DNA of 64,000 nucleotides from an uncultured Lachnospiraceae bacterium (GTDB taxonomy: Bacteria; Bacillota; Clostridia; Lachnospirales; Lachnospiraceae), in assembly GCA_910578555.1 (NCBI GenBank), contig CAJTPS010000006.1, positions 1 to 64,000 on the forward strand, given 5' to 3'. Position 1 is the stretch's first letter. Each line of letters opens with the position of its first letter. The notes beneath the pieces were generated by a model. It searched no databases and had not been told where the DNA came from. It was given only the letters and a program-made list of their open reading frames with translations. This document shows positions 34,777 to 43,520 of this stretch, piece after piece. Made by a program: the position numbers and the translations under genes.

Positions 34777-36066
34777 ATGAATCTAAAATTAACAAATATA
34801 GGGAAAATCAGTCATGCCGATATGGAATTGAACAGTATTACGGTTATTGCAGGGGAAAATAATACAGGGAAAAGTACTGTCGGAAAGATGCTGTTTTGCG
34901 TCTTTCATGCTTTTTATGGAATTGAGGAACAGGTTGTAGCAGAACAGAAGAAGTCTGTTGCAAAAGCTTTGCGAGTGTATTTACGTGAAGCAAATATTGG
35001 CCGATTGTTGCATCCGGATGTGATTTTTAATCTTGCAGAAGAAATTGTTAAGTGTAAGGATCAGGTTCTGGCGGACAGAAGTAGTATAGAACGACAAATA
35101 GATGAATTTTTGCTGGTCAGGTATCCGCATTTGGACCAGCGTTTCAATAGAGAAAGTTTAGAACCATTATCTTCCAGAATTTACAATTATTTAAAAATTG
35201 AGGATAGTGAACTAAGAAAGGCAATTTTACGCAAAAGACTTGAAGCGGAATTTGCAATGAAGATCGGACATCTGAATCATATGGATGAGAAGTCGTGCGT
35301 CGAAGTACGCATGAAAGACAAGAGTATTGAGTTTGCTGTCACAAATAATGAAGATATTGATATCGCTAATTATATGAGTTTGAATAAAGAAATAATATAT
35401 ATGGATGATCCGTTTATTATAGACGATATTAATGATTCTATATGGGGTGCATTTCATGATGCATATACGCACCGACACGATATGCTGGCGAAATTGATGG
35501 GAGGAAAGAAAGAATCAGAGTTTACCATGGCGGATGAACTGGTGGTAAAGGATAAGCTGGCGAAGATTTTGGATATTATGAGTGATGTCTGTTCCGGCAG
35601 CGTCACGAGGAACGAAAGCGGAAGCTTTGTCTATCAGACGGACCGGCTGCAGGGAAACCTTGATATGGTAAATCTGTCCACCGGAATGAAAAGCTTCGTG
35701 ATCTTAAGGCGTCTGCTGGAGAACGGCAGCATTGATGAGAATGGAATTGTGATTCTGGATGAGCCGGAGATTCATCTGCATCCGGAATGGCAGCTTCGAT
35801 TTGCGGAGATGATCGTGTTGATTCAGAAAGAATTTGGTTTAAATATTCTGTTAAATACACACAGTCCGTATTTCTTAAACGCAATAGAGGTATATTCGAA
35901 GAAATACGGGATTGATAAAGAGTGCAGGTACTATCTTGCCGATGAGACGGACGGAAGTACGATTCTTACGAATGTTACAGACAATACAGAAGAGATTTAT
36001 GCCAAACTTGCAAGACCCTTGCAGGAACTGGAAAATTTGGAGTACAGTAATGAAGGTACAATATGA
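34777..36066 (+). CDS. AAA_15/AAA_21-type ABC-like ATPase
   Basis: The 429-residue ATPase has Walker A GENNTGKST at residues 26-34, a helical insert, LSTGMKSF as the signature-like element, and Walker B VILDEPEIHLHP (Asp328, Glu329). The switch histidine lies in LLNTHSPYFLNA. This is the SMC/OLD-like class found in phage-defence modules (AbiL, Septu, Gabija, retron partners). It lacks a Toprim domain, so it is not a full OLD nuclease. It overlaps by 17 bases a small gene with an ExK motif, and the two are transcribed from their own promoter. The DNA is visibly more AT-rich than the MocR region, suggesting acquisition. Confidence 0.82.
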   Translation: MNLKLTNIGKISHADMELNSITVIAGENNTGKSTVGKMLFCVFHAFYGIEEQVVAEQKKSVAKALRVYLREANIGRLLHPDVIFNLAEEIVKCKDQVLADRSSIERQIDEFLLVRYPHLDQRFNRESLEPLSSRIYNYLKIEDSELRKAILRKRLEAEFAMKIGHLNHMDEKSCVEVRMKDKSIEFAVTNNEDIDIANYMSLNKEIIYMDDPFIIDDINDSIWGAFHDAYTHRHDMLAKLMGGKKESEFTMADELVVKDKLAKILDIMSDVCSGSVTRNESGSFVYQTDRLQGNLDMVNLSTGMKSFVILRRLLENGSIDENGIVILDEPEIHLHPEWQLRFAEMIVLIQKEFGLNILLNTHSPYFLNAIEVYSKKYGIDKECRYYLADETDGSTILTNVTDNTEEIYAKLARPLQELENLEYSNEGTI

Positions 36067-36625
36067 TAATATAGAGATCTTTAATAGAAACGGTGCTACA
36101 CTGAAAGAAACTTCATGGGATAAAGATGGAGAAAATCCGGGATATATGACGGATTCGGAGATTCATGTCATTAATTTTGATAAGGTGAAAAAGTCGTATA
36201 TTAAGGATATGGGGCTTTCATGTACACCCTGTTCCAATGATGCATTATATATCGGCGAAGATGAGAAGGCGTATTTTATAGAATTTAAGAACGGACTCGT
36301 TGATAACAAAACGGTGTATAACATATATAATAAGATTTATGACAGCCTGTTGATTTTCAATGATATTATTCAGGAAAATATATCGTTTTGCAGAGAAAAT
36401 GTTAATTTCATACTGGTATATAACGAAGGTAGAAATTCACGTAATGAGAAAGAGACAAATTACGGAGATAGCTCAAAGGCTAAAATCAGCAAACATTTTT
36501 ATGCGAAAGCTAAAAGAAAATACGTGAGATTTGGTCTGGAACGGTTTGAAAAACTTTATTTTCAGGATGTCTTTACATATACGGAGAAAGAATTTGAAAA
36601 TAATTTTCTGGCGAGTATAAATTGA
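36050..36625 (+). CDS. Putative PD-(D/E)XK-like partner of the ATPase
   Basis: ATG 36050 follows GGAG with seven-base spacing inside the ATPase gene; the frame is open further upstream but without support. The 191-residue product has the pattern Asp64 ... YFIEFKNG with Glu78-x-Lys80 at the end of a predicted beta strand. This spacing is that of the PD-(D/E)XK nuclease core. Later residues are helical and basic (KHFYAKAKRKYVRFGLERF). I do not recognise a named family. The pair resembles the ATPase plus ExK pair at 54824-56382. Nuclease activity is inference from the motif. Confidence 0.6.
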   Translation: MKVQYDNIEIFNRNGATLKETSWDKDGENPGYMTDSEIHVINFDKVKKSYIKDMGLSCTPCSNDALYIGEDEKAYFIEFKNGLVDNKTVYNIYNKIYDSLLIFNDIIQENISFCRENVNFILVYNEGRNSRNEKETNYGDSSKAKISKHFYAKAKRKYVRFGLERFEKLYFQDVFTYTEKEFENNFLASIN

Positions 36626-36651
36626 ACAATTATGCCGGATTCTAATTTTTC

Positions 36652-36678
36652 AATCGGCAATTTGAGGCTCTGACATGG
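36652..36678 (+). repeat. 27-nt motif, copy 2 (first copy at 13669)
   Basis: It matches the 13669 copy at 24 of 27 positions, with the core AATTTGAGGCTCTG intact. Here it lies between the ExK gene and a terminator and no gene starts after it. Confidence 0.6.
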
Positions 36679-36703
36679 ATGTTTGTGTGAGATAGACATT
36701 AAG

Positions 36704-36744
36704 AAATTCTAAGGCAGCACAGAACGCAGCCTTAGAATTTTTTT
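36704..36744. terminator. Bidirectional terminator between convergent genes
   Basis: AAATTCTAAGGC and GCCTTAGAATTT form a perfect 12-bp stem with a 13-base loop and T-rich flanks on both strands. It separates the ExK gene from the DUF6062 gene. Confidence 0.8.
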
Positions 36745-36753
36745 AGATTTAGC

Positions 36754-37515
36754 TTATTTATTCATCTTATACGGCTGATCCGCCGGGTAACCGCCCTTTA
36801 ACTTCTGCATACCGCGCTGGATGGCATCTTTGGAGTTCTTCCAGTCGGCGTCTTTATTGCGGTAGTCGAACTTCTCCACCATCCAGGCCACGTCTTCGGC
36901 AAGCCGCGCCATATTCTGCTCCATCAGCGGGAATACCATGTCGTAGAACTCCGCCTTCTCTTTATCGGACAGGCGCACATCCGCGCCTTCGCACAGGTCG
37001 CCGAAGTGGTGCAGACAGAATCCCTTGCTGTTCTTCACTTTGTCACGAAATTCAGGGTCTTTCTTATACATGACGAAAAAAGTGTCCAGATAGCGGTCAT
37101 ATGTATCGGCATAACGCTTGCAGATATAACAGGACTGCTCTTTGGCCCAGGCCCAGATACCGATCGGGTTCTGGCGCTCGGTCTGCTTCCTGAACTTATC
37201 TTTCAGGGATGTCTTGCCGGGCTTAAAGCTCTTAAACTGCTGCTGCATTTCCCGATTGATCTGCATATAGTGCGTCTTCAGAATCCAGGCGTTGCCGAGT
37301 GTGTTGCCATAGTCGAACATTTTCTTGAAATGATCGCGGCAGAATCCGGCCATATCGGTCTGTTCGCGGACGTCGCTCTCCATATAGGAAGAGCCGGAGC
37401 CAAGCACGAAATCCAGCAGGTCCTGTTCCACATTCCGCTCGATAAAGCAGAAAGGACACTCGTCGTCGGCGTTCATGGCGTCGTTTAATGGAATGGTGTA
37501 TAATTTTTCTTTCAT
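36754..37515 (-). CDS. DUF6062 family protein
   Basis: The frame is open upstream to 37887, but only because of the tandem repeats in the leader. The ATG at 37515 follows AAGAAGG at six-base spacing and gives a typical start MKEKLYTIPLNDAMNAD. The 253-residue protein has conserved Cys pairs (CPFCFIERN, CYICKRY), a CRDH and a CLHH motif, suggesting metal binding. It is soluble and mainly helical. The family is common in Lachnospiraceae; its function is unknown. The four 74-bp repeats upstream would lie in its transcript leader. Confidence 0.75.
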   Translation of the reverse strand: MKEKLYTIPLNDAMNADDECPFCFIERNVEQDLLDFVLGSGSSYMESDVREQTDMAGFCRDHFKKMFDYGNTLGNAWILKTHYMQINREMQQQFKSFKPGKTSLKDKFRKQTERQNPIGIWAWAKEQSCYICKRYADTYDRYLDTFFVMYKKDPEFRDKVKNSKGFCLHHFGDLCEGADVRLSDKEKAEFYDMVFPLMEQNMARLAEDVAWMVEKFDYRNKDADWKNSKDAIQRGMQKLKGGYPADQPYKMNK

Positions 37516-37565
37516 AGATAACCTTCTTTCCGGAAATATGAAACACGAGGCTGCGAGGCAGATCC

Positions 37566-37815
37566 CGCAAACGAACTTTGCTCGTTTTATTCTGGTATAG
37601 GAAATTGCTCCGCTTATTCGAGTTCGCGAAGCGAATCTCGCAAACGAGCTTTGCTCGTTTTGTTCTGGTATAGGAAATTCCTCGGCTTCTTTCGAGCCCG
37701 CGAAGCGGGACTCGCAAACGAGCTTTGCTCGTTTTATTCTGGTATAGGAAATTCCTCGGCTTCTTTCGAGCCCGCGAAGCGGGACTCGCAAACGAGCTTT
37801 GCTCGTTTTATTCTT
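37566..37815. repeat. Tandem array of about 3.5 units of 73-74 bp, paired-hairpin repeat locus 3
   Basis: Units start at 37566, 37639, 37713 and 37787. Each contains AAACGAG-CTTTG-CTCGTTT followed by a T-rich tail and the constant stretch CTGGTATAGGAAATT. The hairpin CGAG-CCCGC-GAA-GCGGG-A-CTCG (TTCGC version in the first) ends each unit. The array occupies most of the gap between the DUF6062 and HAD genes. Unit length is not a multiple of three, so it is not a protein repeat. It is not a CRISPR: there are no unique spacers. Confidence 0.85.
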
Positions 37816-37866
37816 ATATTGTACCGTATTTAGGGGAGGGGGTAAAGAACAAAATATACAGGGCAG

Positions 37867-37895
37867 TTGCATGGATAAAACGTGCATGTTATATT
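37867..37895 (+). promoter_or_regulatory. Promoter of the HAD phosphatase gene
   Basis: TTGCAT and TATATT are separated by 17 bases, about 95 bases before the start codon. Confidence 0.5.
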
Positions 37896-37988
37896 AAATA
37901 GGAAATGTTACGGACAATGTGCATCAGATCAGAGAAAAGTACACACTTAAGGCAAATGCATAAAAGCCGGATATAAAGGAGCACCAGG

Positions 37989-38813
37989 ATGATACAAATT
38001 CCCCCGATCAATCAGGATCAAAACCAAATACTACCGCAGATACGCTGCTTTGCACTGGATATGGACGGTACGATCTATCTGGGAGAGCGCTGGATCAACG
38101 GCGCGACGGCATTTCTGAACAGGATAGAAGAGACGGGCAGAAGCTATGTGTTCGTGACGAACAATTCCTCTAAGAATGCGGCGGTGTATGTCGATAAGCT
38201 GCGGCGGATGGGATTAGAAATCGGCGAGGACAGGATCATTACGTCGGGACAGGCGACGATCTGGTATCTGCAGAACCACTATCCGGAGGCAAAGGTGTTC
38301 CTGATGGGCAATCCGCTGCTGCAGGAAGAGTTTGCACAGGCGGGTATCCGACTGGAAGAGGAGCGGCCCGATGTGGTGGTGACCGCTTTCGATACTTCGC
38401 TGGACTACGGGAAAATGTGCAGGGTGTGCGATCATGTCAGGGCAGGACTGCCTTATCTGGCGACCCACCCGGACTATAACTGTCCGACGGAGACGGGATT
38501 TATTCCCGATGCGGGTGCGATCCATGCTTTTATTCATGCGTCGGCGGGACGCTGGCCGGACAGGGTCATCGGTAAGCCTAACGGGGATATGATTGACTAT
38601 TTGACTTATAGGGTCAATACAAAGCGCGGGGAGACCGCCATGGTCGGTGACCGGCTTTACACAGACATCGCGGCGGGGAAGAACAACGGACTGAAGAGCA
38701 TTCTGGTGTTAAGCGGCGAGGCTTCCATGGAGGATGTCCGCGAGTCTGAGGTGCTGCCGGATCTGATCTTTGATTCCGTGAAGGAGATCGGGGAGCTGCT
38801 GCTGCCCTGGTAA
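37989..38813 (+). CDS. HAD-IIA family phosphatase
   Basis: The 274-residue enzyme has HAD motif I in FALDMDGTIYLG with the nucleophile and general acid Asp. Motif II is in FVTNNSSKN, the Lys of motif III in GKPNGDMIDY, and motif IV in MVGDRLYTDIAAG. A C2-type cap (HPDYNCPTETGFIPDAG) places it in the NagD/4-nitrophenylphosphatase-like subgroup, which dephosphorylates nucleotides or sugar phosphates. AAAGGAGCACC precedes the ATG. It is followed by a new promoter for the glycan operon, so it is probably monocistronic. Confidence 0.88.
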   Translation: MIQIPPINQDQNQILPQIRCFALDMDGTIYLGERWINGATAFLNRIEETGRSYVFVTNNSSKNAAVYVDKLRRMGLEIGEDRIITSGQATIWYLQNHYPEAKVFLMGNPLLQEEFAQAGIRLEEERPDVVVTAFDTSLDYGKMCRVCDHVRAGLPYLATHPDYNCPTETGFIPDAGAIHAFIHASAGRWPDRVIGKPNGDMIDYLTYRVNTKRGETAMVGDRLYTDIAAGKNNGLKSILVLSGEASMEDVRESEVLPDLIFDSVKEIGELLLPW

Positions 38814-38826
38814 ACCGGAAAGAGAA

Positions 38827-38854
38827 TTGACTTAAGGATTGAAACTGCTATAAT
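38827..38854 (+). promoter_or_regulatory. Promoter of the glycan operon
   Basis: TTGACT and a perfect TATAAT are separated by 16 bases, 90 bases before the first membrane enzyme gene. Confidence 0.7.
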
Positions 38855-38944
38855 AAATCGGGCATAATGTGACGATAGTGACATAGGGATATATCGTTGT
38901 GGTTTCTGAAAATATAGACATGTAGAGACAAGAATATAACCGGG

Positions 38945-41131
38945 ATGAAAACTTCGATGATCAAGGCGATAAAGCTTCCTTCCAAAGAAAATATAAAGAA
39001 ATATCTGTATGAGCATCGTGTGCCGCTGCTGCAATGCATTCTGGCGCTGATTCTCTTCCTGTTGGCGGTATACCGGCTGGCGGATATCGGACAGCCGATT
39101 CTGTTTAACGATGAGATCGGATACTGGTCTAACAGTGCGTTCCTGATGGGGGATGACTGGACATCGGTGACGGGCAGGATCAATTATTACTCTTATGGAT
39201 ACAGTCTGCTGCTGATTCCCCTCAGGATGCTGGATAAGGTGTTCTACTGGGGATGGGGTACGCTGTACCGTTCGGCGGTGGTGCTGAACGGTTTGTTTCT
39301 CGTTATGAGCTATGGGATCGCGCTGAAGCTTGCAAAGCGGTATCTGACCGGAATGCATGAGCTTGTCAGAACCGTGGCGTGCTTCGCGGTCTGTACTTAC
39401 TCGTCCTGTATTGTGTATGCGCATATCGCCTGGACGGAGTGTACGCTTTTGTTTTTCTTCTGGGTATTCCTCTATATCATGATGCGTATGACGGATCATC
39501 CGACGGTCGCAAATCATATTGCGTTCGCGGTTGTTTCTTTCTATATGTATACGGTGCACCAGCGCGCGCTCGGGATCGTGGCGACGGCAGTACTGGTCGT
39601 GTTATATCTGCGGATTATGCGCAAGAACCGGTTCAGGGATACGGCGGCATTCTCAGGCAGCATGTATCTGTGCGGTCTGCTCCATGCCATGATCAAGGGT
39701 AATCTGCAGCAGGTGAATTATCTCGGAGGCGACCGCGTCGGTCTTGCCGGTCTCATGGAATATGCGTTTACGGGGAAGGCGAAACTTTTTCTGGCGGCAG
39801 GGGTAGTGCTGCTGGTGCTTCTGTTTCTTATAGATAAAAGAAAATACAAAATTATGCTGGCGCTTCTGGCGGCGGGAATCGTGTTTGCGGCCGGGATGTG
39901 GGGGTATCGTGATTACAGCGGAGCGGACGGCCGGGGAGGGCAGGACAGCGTCCGGACGGCAGAAAGCATGAATGATGAGCCGGCAGCGGCCGGTGCTGTC
40001 ACGGAGGAAGCAGGAACGGCAGCCGATGCAGATACGAACTTGTCTGCGAAACCCGTGGAGCGTCGGATTTCCGTAAATGACTTCTCTGGTCAATGGGGCG
40101 TGGTGCGCAGTATTTTTACGAAGGACGGACTGATTCGGCTCGGCATCAGCATCACCGGCAAATGGTTCTATCTTGCCTCGGTGTCAGGATTCGTGATCTG
40201 CTGGGGGATTGCCGCACTATTTAAGAACGCAGTGCTTCTGTGCATGGACAGTTTGAAGCTGTTGTTTCGCAGGAGGGAAGACGATATGCCGGGTATGCGT
40301 ATCTGGCTGTTCGGTTTGTTTCTTGCCTGGTTTTCCACCTTTATGATCAGTGCGGTTTATAAGGAAGGCTTCTATAAAAATGACGATCTGTTTAACGGCA
40401 GATATGTCGAGTTTACGATCGGTTTTCTGCTGCTGTACAGCTTAAACTGCCTGATCAATGACAAAAAATGGGTGCGCAGGGTACTGCTTGTCATGGTATT
40501 ATATATAGCAGCAGGACATCTGTGTCAGTATGTGATTGACGAACTCGGCAGGACGGATTTCGAGCTGGCACATTGCGTCATGTTCGGCCGCATGATCTGG
40601 AATTATGAGGTTCCGGCAGGCAAGGTGAGGGTGGTGGTGGAAAACATCTTTCCGCTCGCCGTATGGTTCCTTCTGATTCTGAAAGCGGAAAGGGACAGAC
40701 TGCCTCGGGTGGCAGTGGTCAGAACGGTTCTGGCGCTTATGATACCGGTCGCGGCATGGTCGTATCTGGGCAAAACTATTGTAGACTGTTATGTGGTGGT
40801 CAGGAACGAGAAGCAGGCGGAGCCTCTGCCGTATTTTGCGTCATGGATCGAGACGCTGGGAAGGGGAGGCGGCCATAAGGTATATTATATTACGGATTCG
40901 GCGAACCAGAGATATGCGGGAGCGTTACAGTATATGCTGGGGGATGTACCGGTTACGGTTACGGGACTGTCAGAGGTATCTTTTACGGAAGACGCTTTCT
41001 ATGTGGTACGCCAGGAATATATGGACGCAGTCAAGGAGAACTGTGAGATCGTTATGCATTCGAGAGGCTATCTGCTTCTTATTAATAAAGATCAGACACT
41101 GATGGAGAAGTGGAAACCATTCCAAAAATGA
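38945..41131 (+). CDS. Polytopic membrane protein, probable glycosyltransferase
   Basis: The 728-residue protein has about a dozen hydrophobic helices. One extracytoplasmic loop at about residues 325-380 is acidic and Ala/Asp-rich, and the C-terminus is soluble. An Asp-Glu pair in FNDEIGYWSNSAF after the first helix recalls the catalytic acidic residue of GT-C type glycosyltransferases that use lipid-linked sugars. The ribosome binding site is weak (ACCGGG). It starts a run of glycan genes: two GT2 enzymes follow within 50 bp each. The exact sugar and acceptor are unknown. It could also be a membrane O-glycan polymerase. Confidence 0.65.
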   Translation: MKTSMIKAIKLPSKENIKKYLYEHRVPLLQCILALILFLLAVYRLADIGQPILFNDEIGYWSNSAFLMGDDWTSVTGRINYYSYGYSLLLIPLRMLDKVFYWGWGTLYRSAVVLNGLFLVMSYGIALKLAKRYLTGMHELVRTVACFAVCTYSSCIVYAHIAWTECTLLFFFWVFLYIMMRMTDHPTVANHIAFAVVSFYMYTVHQRALGIVATAVLVVLYLRIMRKNRFRDTAAFSGSMYLCGLLHAMIKGNLQQVNYLGGDRVGLAGLMEYAFTGKAKLFLAAGVVLLVLLFLIDKRKYKIMLALLAAGIVFAAGMWGYRDYSGADGRGGQDSVRTAESMNDEPAAAGAVTEEAGTAADADTNLSAKPVERRISVNDFSGQWGVVRSIFTKDGLIRLGISITGKWFYLASVSGFVICWGIAALFKNAVLLCMDSLKLLFRRREDDMPGMRIWLFGLFLAWFSTFMISAVYKEGFYKNDDLFNGRYVEFTIGFLLLYSLNCLINDKKWVRRVLLVMVLYIAAGHLCQYVIDELGRTDFELAHCVMFGRMIWNYEVPAGKVRVVVENIFPLAVWFLLILKAERDRLPRVAVVRTVLALMIPVAAWSYLGKTIVDCYVVVRNEKQAEPLPYFASWIETLGRGGGHKVYYITDSANQRYAGALQYMLGDVPVTVTGLSEVSFTEDAFYVVRQEYMDAVKENCEIVMHSRGYLLLINKDQTLMEKWKPFQK

Positions 41132-41177
41132 CAAATATGTCATAATTGGAAGCGGAGTTGGACTACGGGTGTGAAAT

Positions 41178-42329
41178 ATGGTAAATGGGAAAACAACGCA
41201 GGATGGAGGACCGCTCCTGACAGCAGTCATGCCGGTTTACAATGGGGAACGGTATCTGCGCAGGACGCTGGAGCATATCGTGCAGATGCCGGAGCAGGAT
41301 ATGGAACTGCTGCTGATAGACGACGGTTCTTCGGATAGGAGCGCCGTGATCTGTAGGGAGTATGCGGCGGCGGATGCGCGGATACATTACGTCAGACAGG
41401 ATAATCAGGGCATAGCTGTAAGCCGTAACAGCGGGCTTGATCTGGCGCGGGGTGAATATGTGTGTTTCTGGGATCAGGATGATGTCGTGCTGCTGCAAGG
41501 CTATTGTAAGCTGCTGACTAAGATCCGGACGACCCGTGCCTGTATGGGAATATGCAGTACGAAGCGCATGATCGGGGATCAGATGAGCCCGTTTGAGAAA
41601 ATCACCGAAGGCGTTTACAGCGGAGAGGAAGTACGCAGAAATCTGTTGTATCCGTTGCTGTTCAGAGGGTATGCGTATCCTTTTGTACAGGGAGAAAATT
41701 ATCTCTACGGATCGGTGTGGAAGTGCATTTTCCGGACAGACTTTATCAGAGACCGGCAGATCCGGTTCAGAAGGTTTGTCAGTTATGAGGACGACTGGCT
41801 TTTTGTGACACATGCACTGTCCTGTGCGGATAAAGTGGTCACATCAAGGCAGGCCGGTTACTGCTGGCGTGTCAATGAGGAATCGGAGTCTCACAGAGGG
41901 GGGTACATTCCGGATCTGTGCGGACGGCTGGCAGAGCTGGATGCGTATGTCAACGGATATCTGGATACAGGGATACGGGATGCTGAGGTGCTTGCGGCGT
42001 ACCGGAAGGTCAGAACGTGCGAACATTATGTGGAGCTTTGCAGCAATGCGGCGCAAGTCCGTGCCGGGCAGGACACGCTGCAGGCGGTACGCAGAGAGAG
42101 CCGTGAACAGATGGAGAATTATATGCGGCAGACAGACTATAAGAGCTGTCTTAGCTGCCGGAAATACTTGCGGAGAAACGCTTACAGGCGGCGCGTTATT
42201 TTATTTACACTCAGGTATGGCGGCGCACCGGCAGCGCGGATTGCCGGCGGTGTATACGACTGGCTGGAGATACGGCTTGGCAGGATCAGATGGATCGTCC
42301 GCATGGAAAGACGCTATAAAATGAAATAA
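41178..42329 (+). CDS. GT2 family glycosyltransferase
   Basis: The N-terminal GT-A fold is clear: TAVMPVYNGERYLRRTL, LLLIDDGSSDRS, DNQGIAVSRNSGLDLARG, and the DXD-like DQDD in FWDQDDVV. About 383 residues include a helical C-terminus. Such cytoplasmic enzymes transfer a nucleotide sugar onto a lipid-linked or polymer acceptor. ATG 41178 has only a weak ribosome binding site. It lies 46 bases after the membrane enzyme gene in the same operon. Confidence 0.85.
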   Translation: MVNGKTTQDGGPLLTAVMPVYNGERYLRRTLEHIVQMPEQDMELLLIDDGSSDRSAVICREYAAADARIHYVRQDNQGIAVSRNSGLDLARGEYVCFWDQDDVVLLQGYCKLLTKIRTTRACMGICSTKRMIGDQMSPFEKITEGVYSGEEVRRNLLYPLLFRGYAYPFVQGENYLYGSVWKCIFRTDFIRDRQIRFRRFVSYEDDWLFVTHALSCADKVVTSRQAGYCWRVNEESESHRGGYIPDLCGRLAELDAYVNGYLDTGIRDAEVLAAYRKVRTCEHYVELCSNAAQVRAGQDTLQAVRRESREQMENYMRQTDYKSCLSCRKYLRRNAYRRRVILFTLRYGGAPAARIAGGVYDWLEIRLGRIRWIVRMERRYKMK

Positions 42330-42345
42330 GTTCAGGAGGCATCCG

Positions 42346-43359
42346 ATGAAACTGATTATTCAGATACCGTGCTATAACGAAGCAGAGACACTGGAAATTG
42401 CATTGAACGCTCTGCCAAGGCAGATCGACGGTGTGGATGAGATTGAATATCTGATTATCAACGACGGCAGCAGTGATGATACGGAGAAAGTTGCGTTGGA
42501 GTGGGGCGTGAATTATATTGTTCATTTCAAACGCAATCTGGGACTTGCCAGAGGATTTCTGGCAGGAATCGATCTGGCACTGCGCCACGGGGCGGATATC
42601 ATCGTCAATACGGACGCGGATAACCAGTACTGTGCGGATGATATTGTGAAACTGATCCGCCCGATTCTGGACAGAAAAGCGGATATTGTGATCGGAGAGC
42701 GCCCTATTGCGGAGATCGAAGAGTTTTCATGGATTAAGAAGAAGCTGCAGCGGCTCGGCAGTTTCGTGGTGCGTGTGGCTTCCAGAACGGATATACCCGA
42801 TGCGCCCAGCGGATTCCGCGCGTACAGCAGGAAAGCAGCGATGCGTGTCAACGTACATAACGAGTACACTTATACGCTGGAGACGATCGTGCAGGCGGGC
42901 AGAAACAAGATGGCGATCACCTCGGTGCCCGTGAATACGAACCCGGAGCTGCGCAAATCCAGACTGATGAATTCCATTTTCAGCTATATTAAGAAGTCAA
43001 TTCTGACGATCCTGCGGGCGGTGCTGATGTATAAGCCGCTGCAGATATTTACGCTGTTGGGTGCGGTCGCCATGGCGGGGGGCGTGGCCATCGGAATCCG
43101 GTTTCTAATCTTTTTCTTTCAGGGCAATGGCGGCGGTCATACCCAGTCATTGATTCTGGCGGCAATGCTGATTATTATCGGGAGCCAGACTTTTGTGACC
43201 GGCCTGCAGGCGGACATTATATCGGCGAACCGCAAGCTGTTAGAGGATATACAGTACCGGGTGAAAAAGCTGGAATTCGGGCTGCTTGATCCGGACGGGC
43301 ACGCTGTTACGCAACGGGATGATTCGGACCGGCAGCCGGGTCCGGACGAGTACGAATAA
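42346..43359 (+). CDS. GT2 dolichyl-phosphate-mannose synthase-like transferase with membrane tail
   Basis: The 337-residue protein has the GT2 motifs IQIPCYNEAETLE, LIINDGSSDDTEK, NLGLARGFLAGI and the DXD equivalent NTDADNQY. Two C-terminal hydrophobic helices follow. This layout is that of polyprenyl-phosphate sugar transferases that make the lipid-linked donor used by GT-C enzymes. That fits the membrane glycosyltransferase two genes upstream. AGGAGGCATCCG precedes the ATG; the gap from the previous gene is 16 bases. Confidence 0.85.
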   Translation: MKLIIQIPCYNEAETLEIALNALPRQIDGVDEIEYLIINDGSSDDTEKVALEWGVNYIVHFKRNLGLARGFLAGIDLALRHGADIIVNTDADNQYCADDIVKLIRPILDRKADIVIGERPIAEIEEFSWIKKKLQRLGSFVVRVASRTDIPDAPSGFRAYSRKAAMRVNVHNEYTYTLETIVQAGRNKMAITSVPVNTNPELRKSRLMNSIFSYIKKSILTILRAVLMYKPLQIFTLLGAVAMAGGVAIGIRFLIFFFQGNGGGHTQSLILAAMLIIIGSQTFVTGLQADIISANRKLLEDIQYRVKKLEFGLLDPDGHAVTQRDDSDRQPGPDEYE

Positions 43360-43451
43360 GTCAGCGGACGACATTATTTCGGTATTATGATGTTTTCCAC
43401 ACAGAAAACTCATCAAAATACACAAAAAAACATTTTTGTAAAGGGGAGGGA

Positions 43452-43480
43452 TTGCAAAATCAAAAAAACAGTTGTATACT
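43452..43480 (+). promoter_or_regulatory. Promoter of the Big_2 surface protein gene
   Basis: TTGCAA and TATACT are separated by 17 bases, about 40 bases before the start codon. With the terminator at 46423 it makes the gene an independent unit. Confidence 0.7.
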
Positions 43481-43520
43481 AAGGACTAGTCGTAAAAACT
43501 AATATGGAGGAGAGAGTGCG

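Noticed and set aside
34777..36066. OLD-family nuclease
   Set aside because: The protein ends shortly after the ATPase core and has no Toprim domain.
37566..37815. CRISPR-like array
   Set aside because: Units are contiguous with no unique spacers, contain internal hairpins, and no cas gene is nearby.
37516..37887. N-terminal extension of the DUF6062 protein
   Set aside because: The open frame only reads through the 74-bp repeats. A good ribosome binding site and family-like start lie at 37515.
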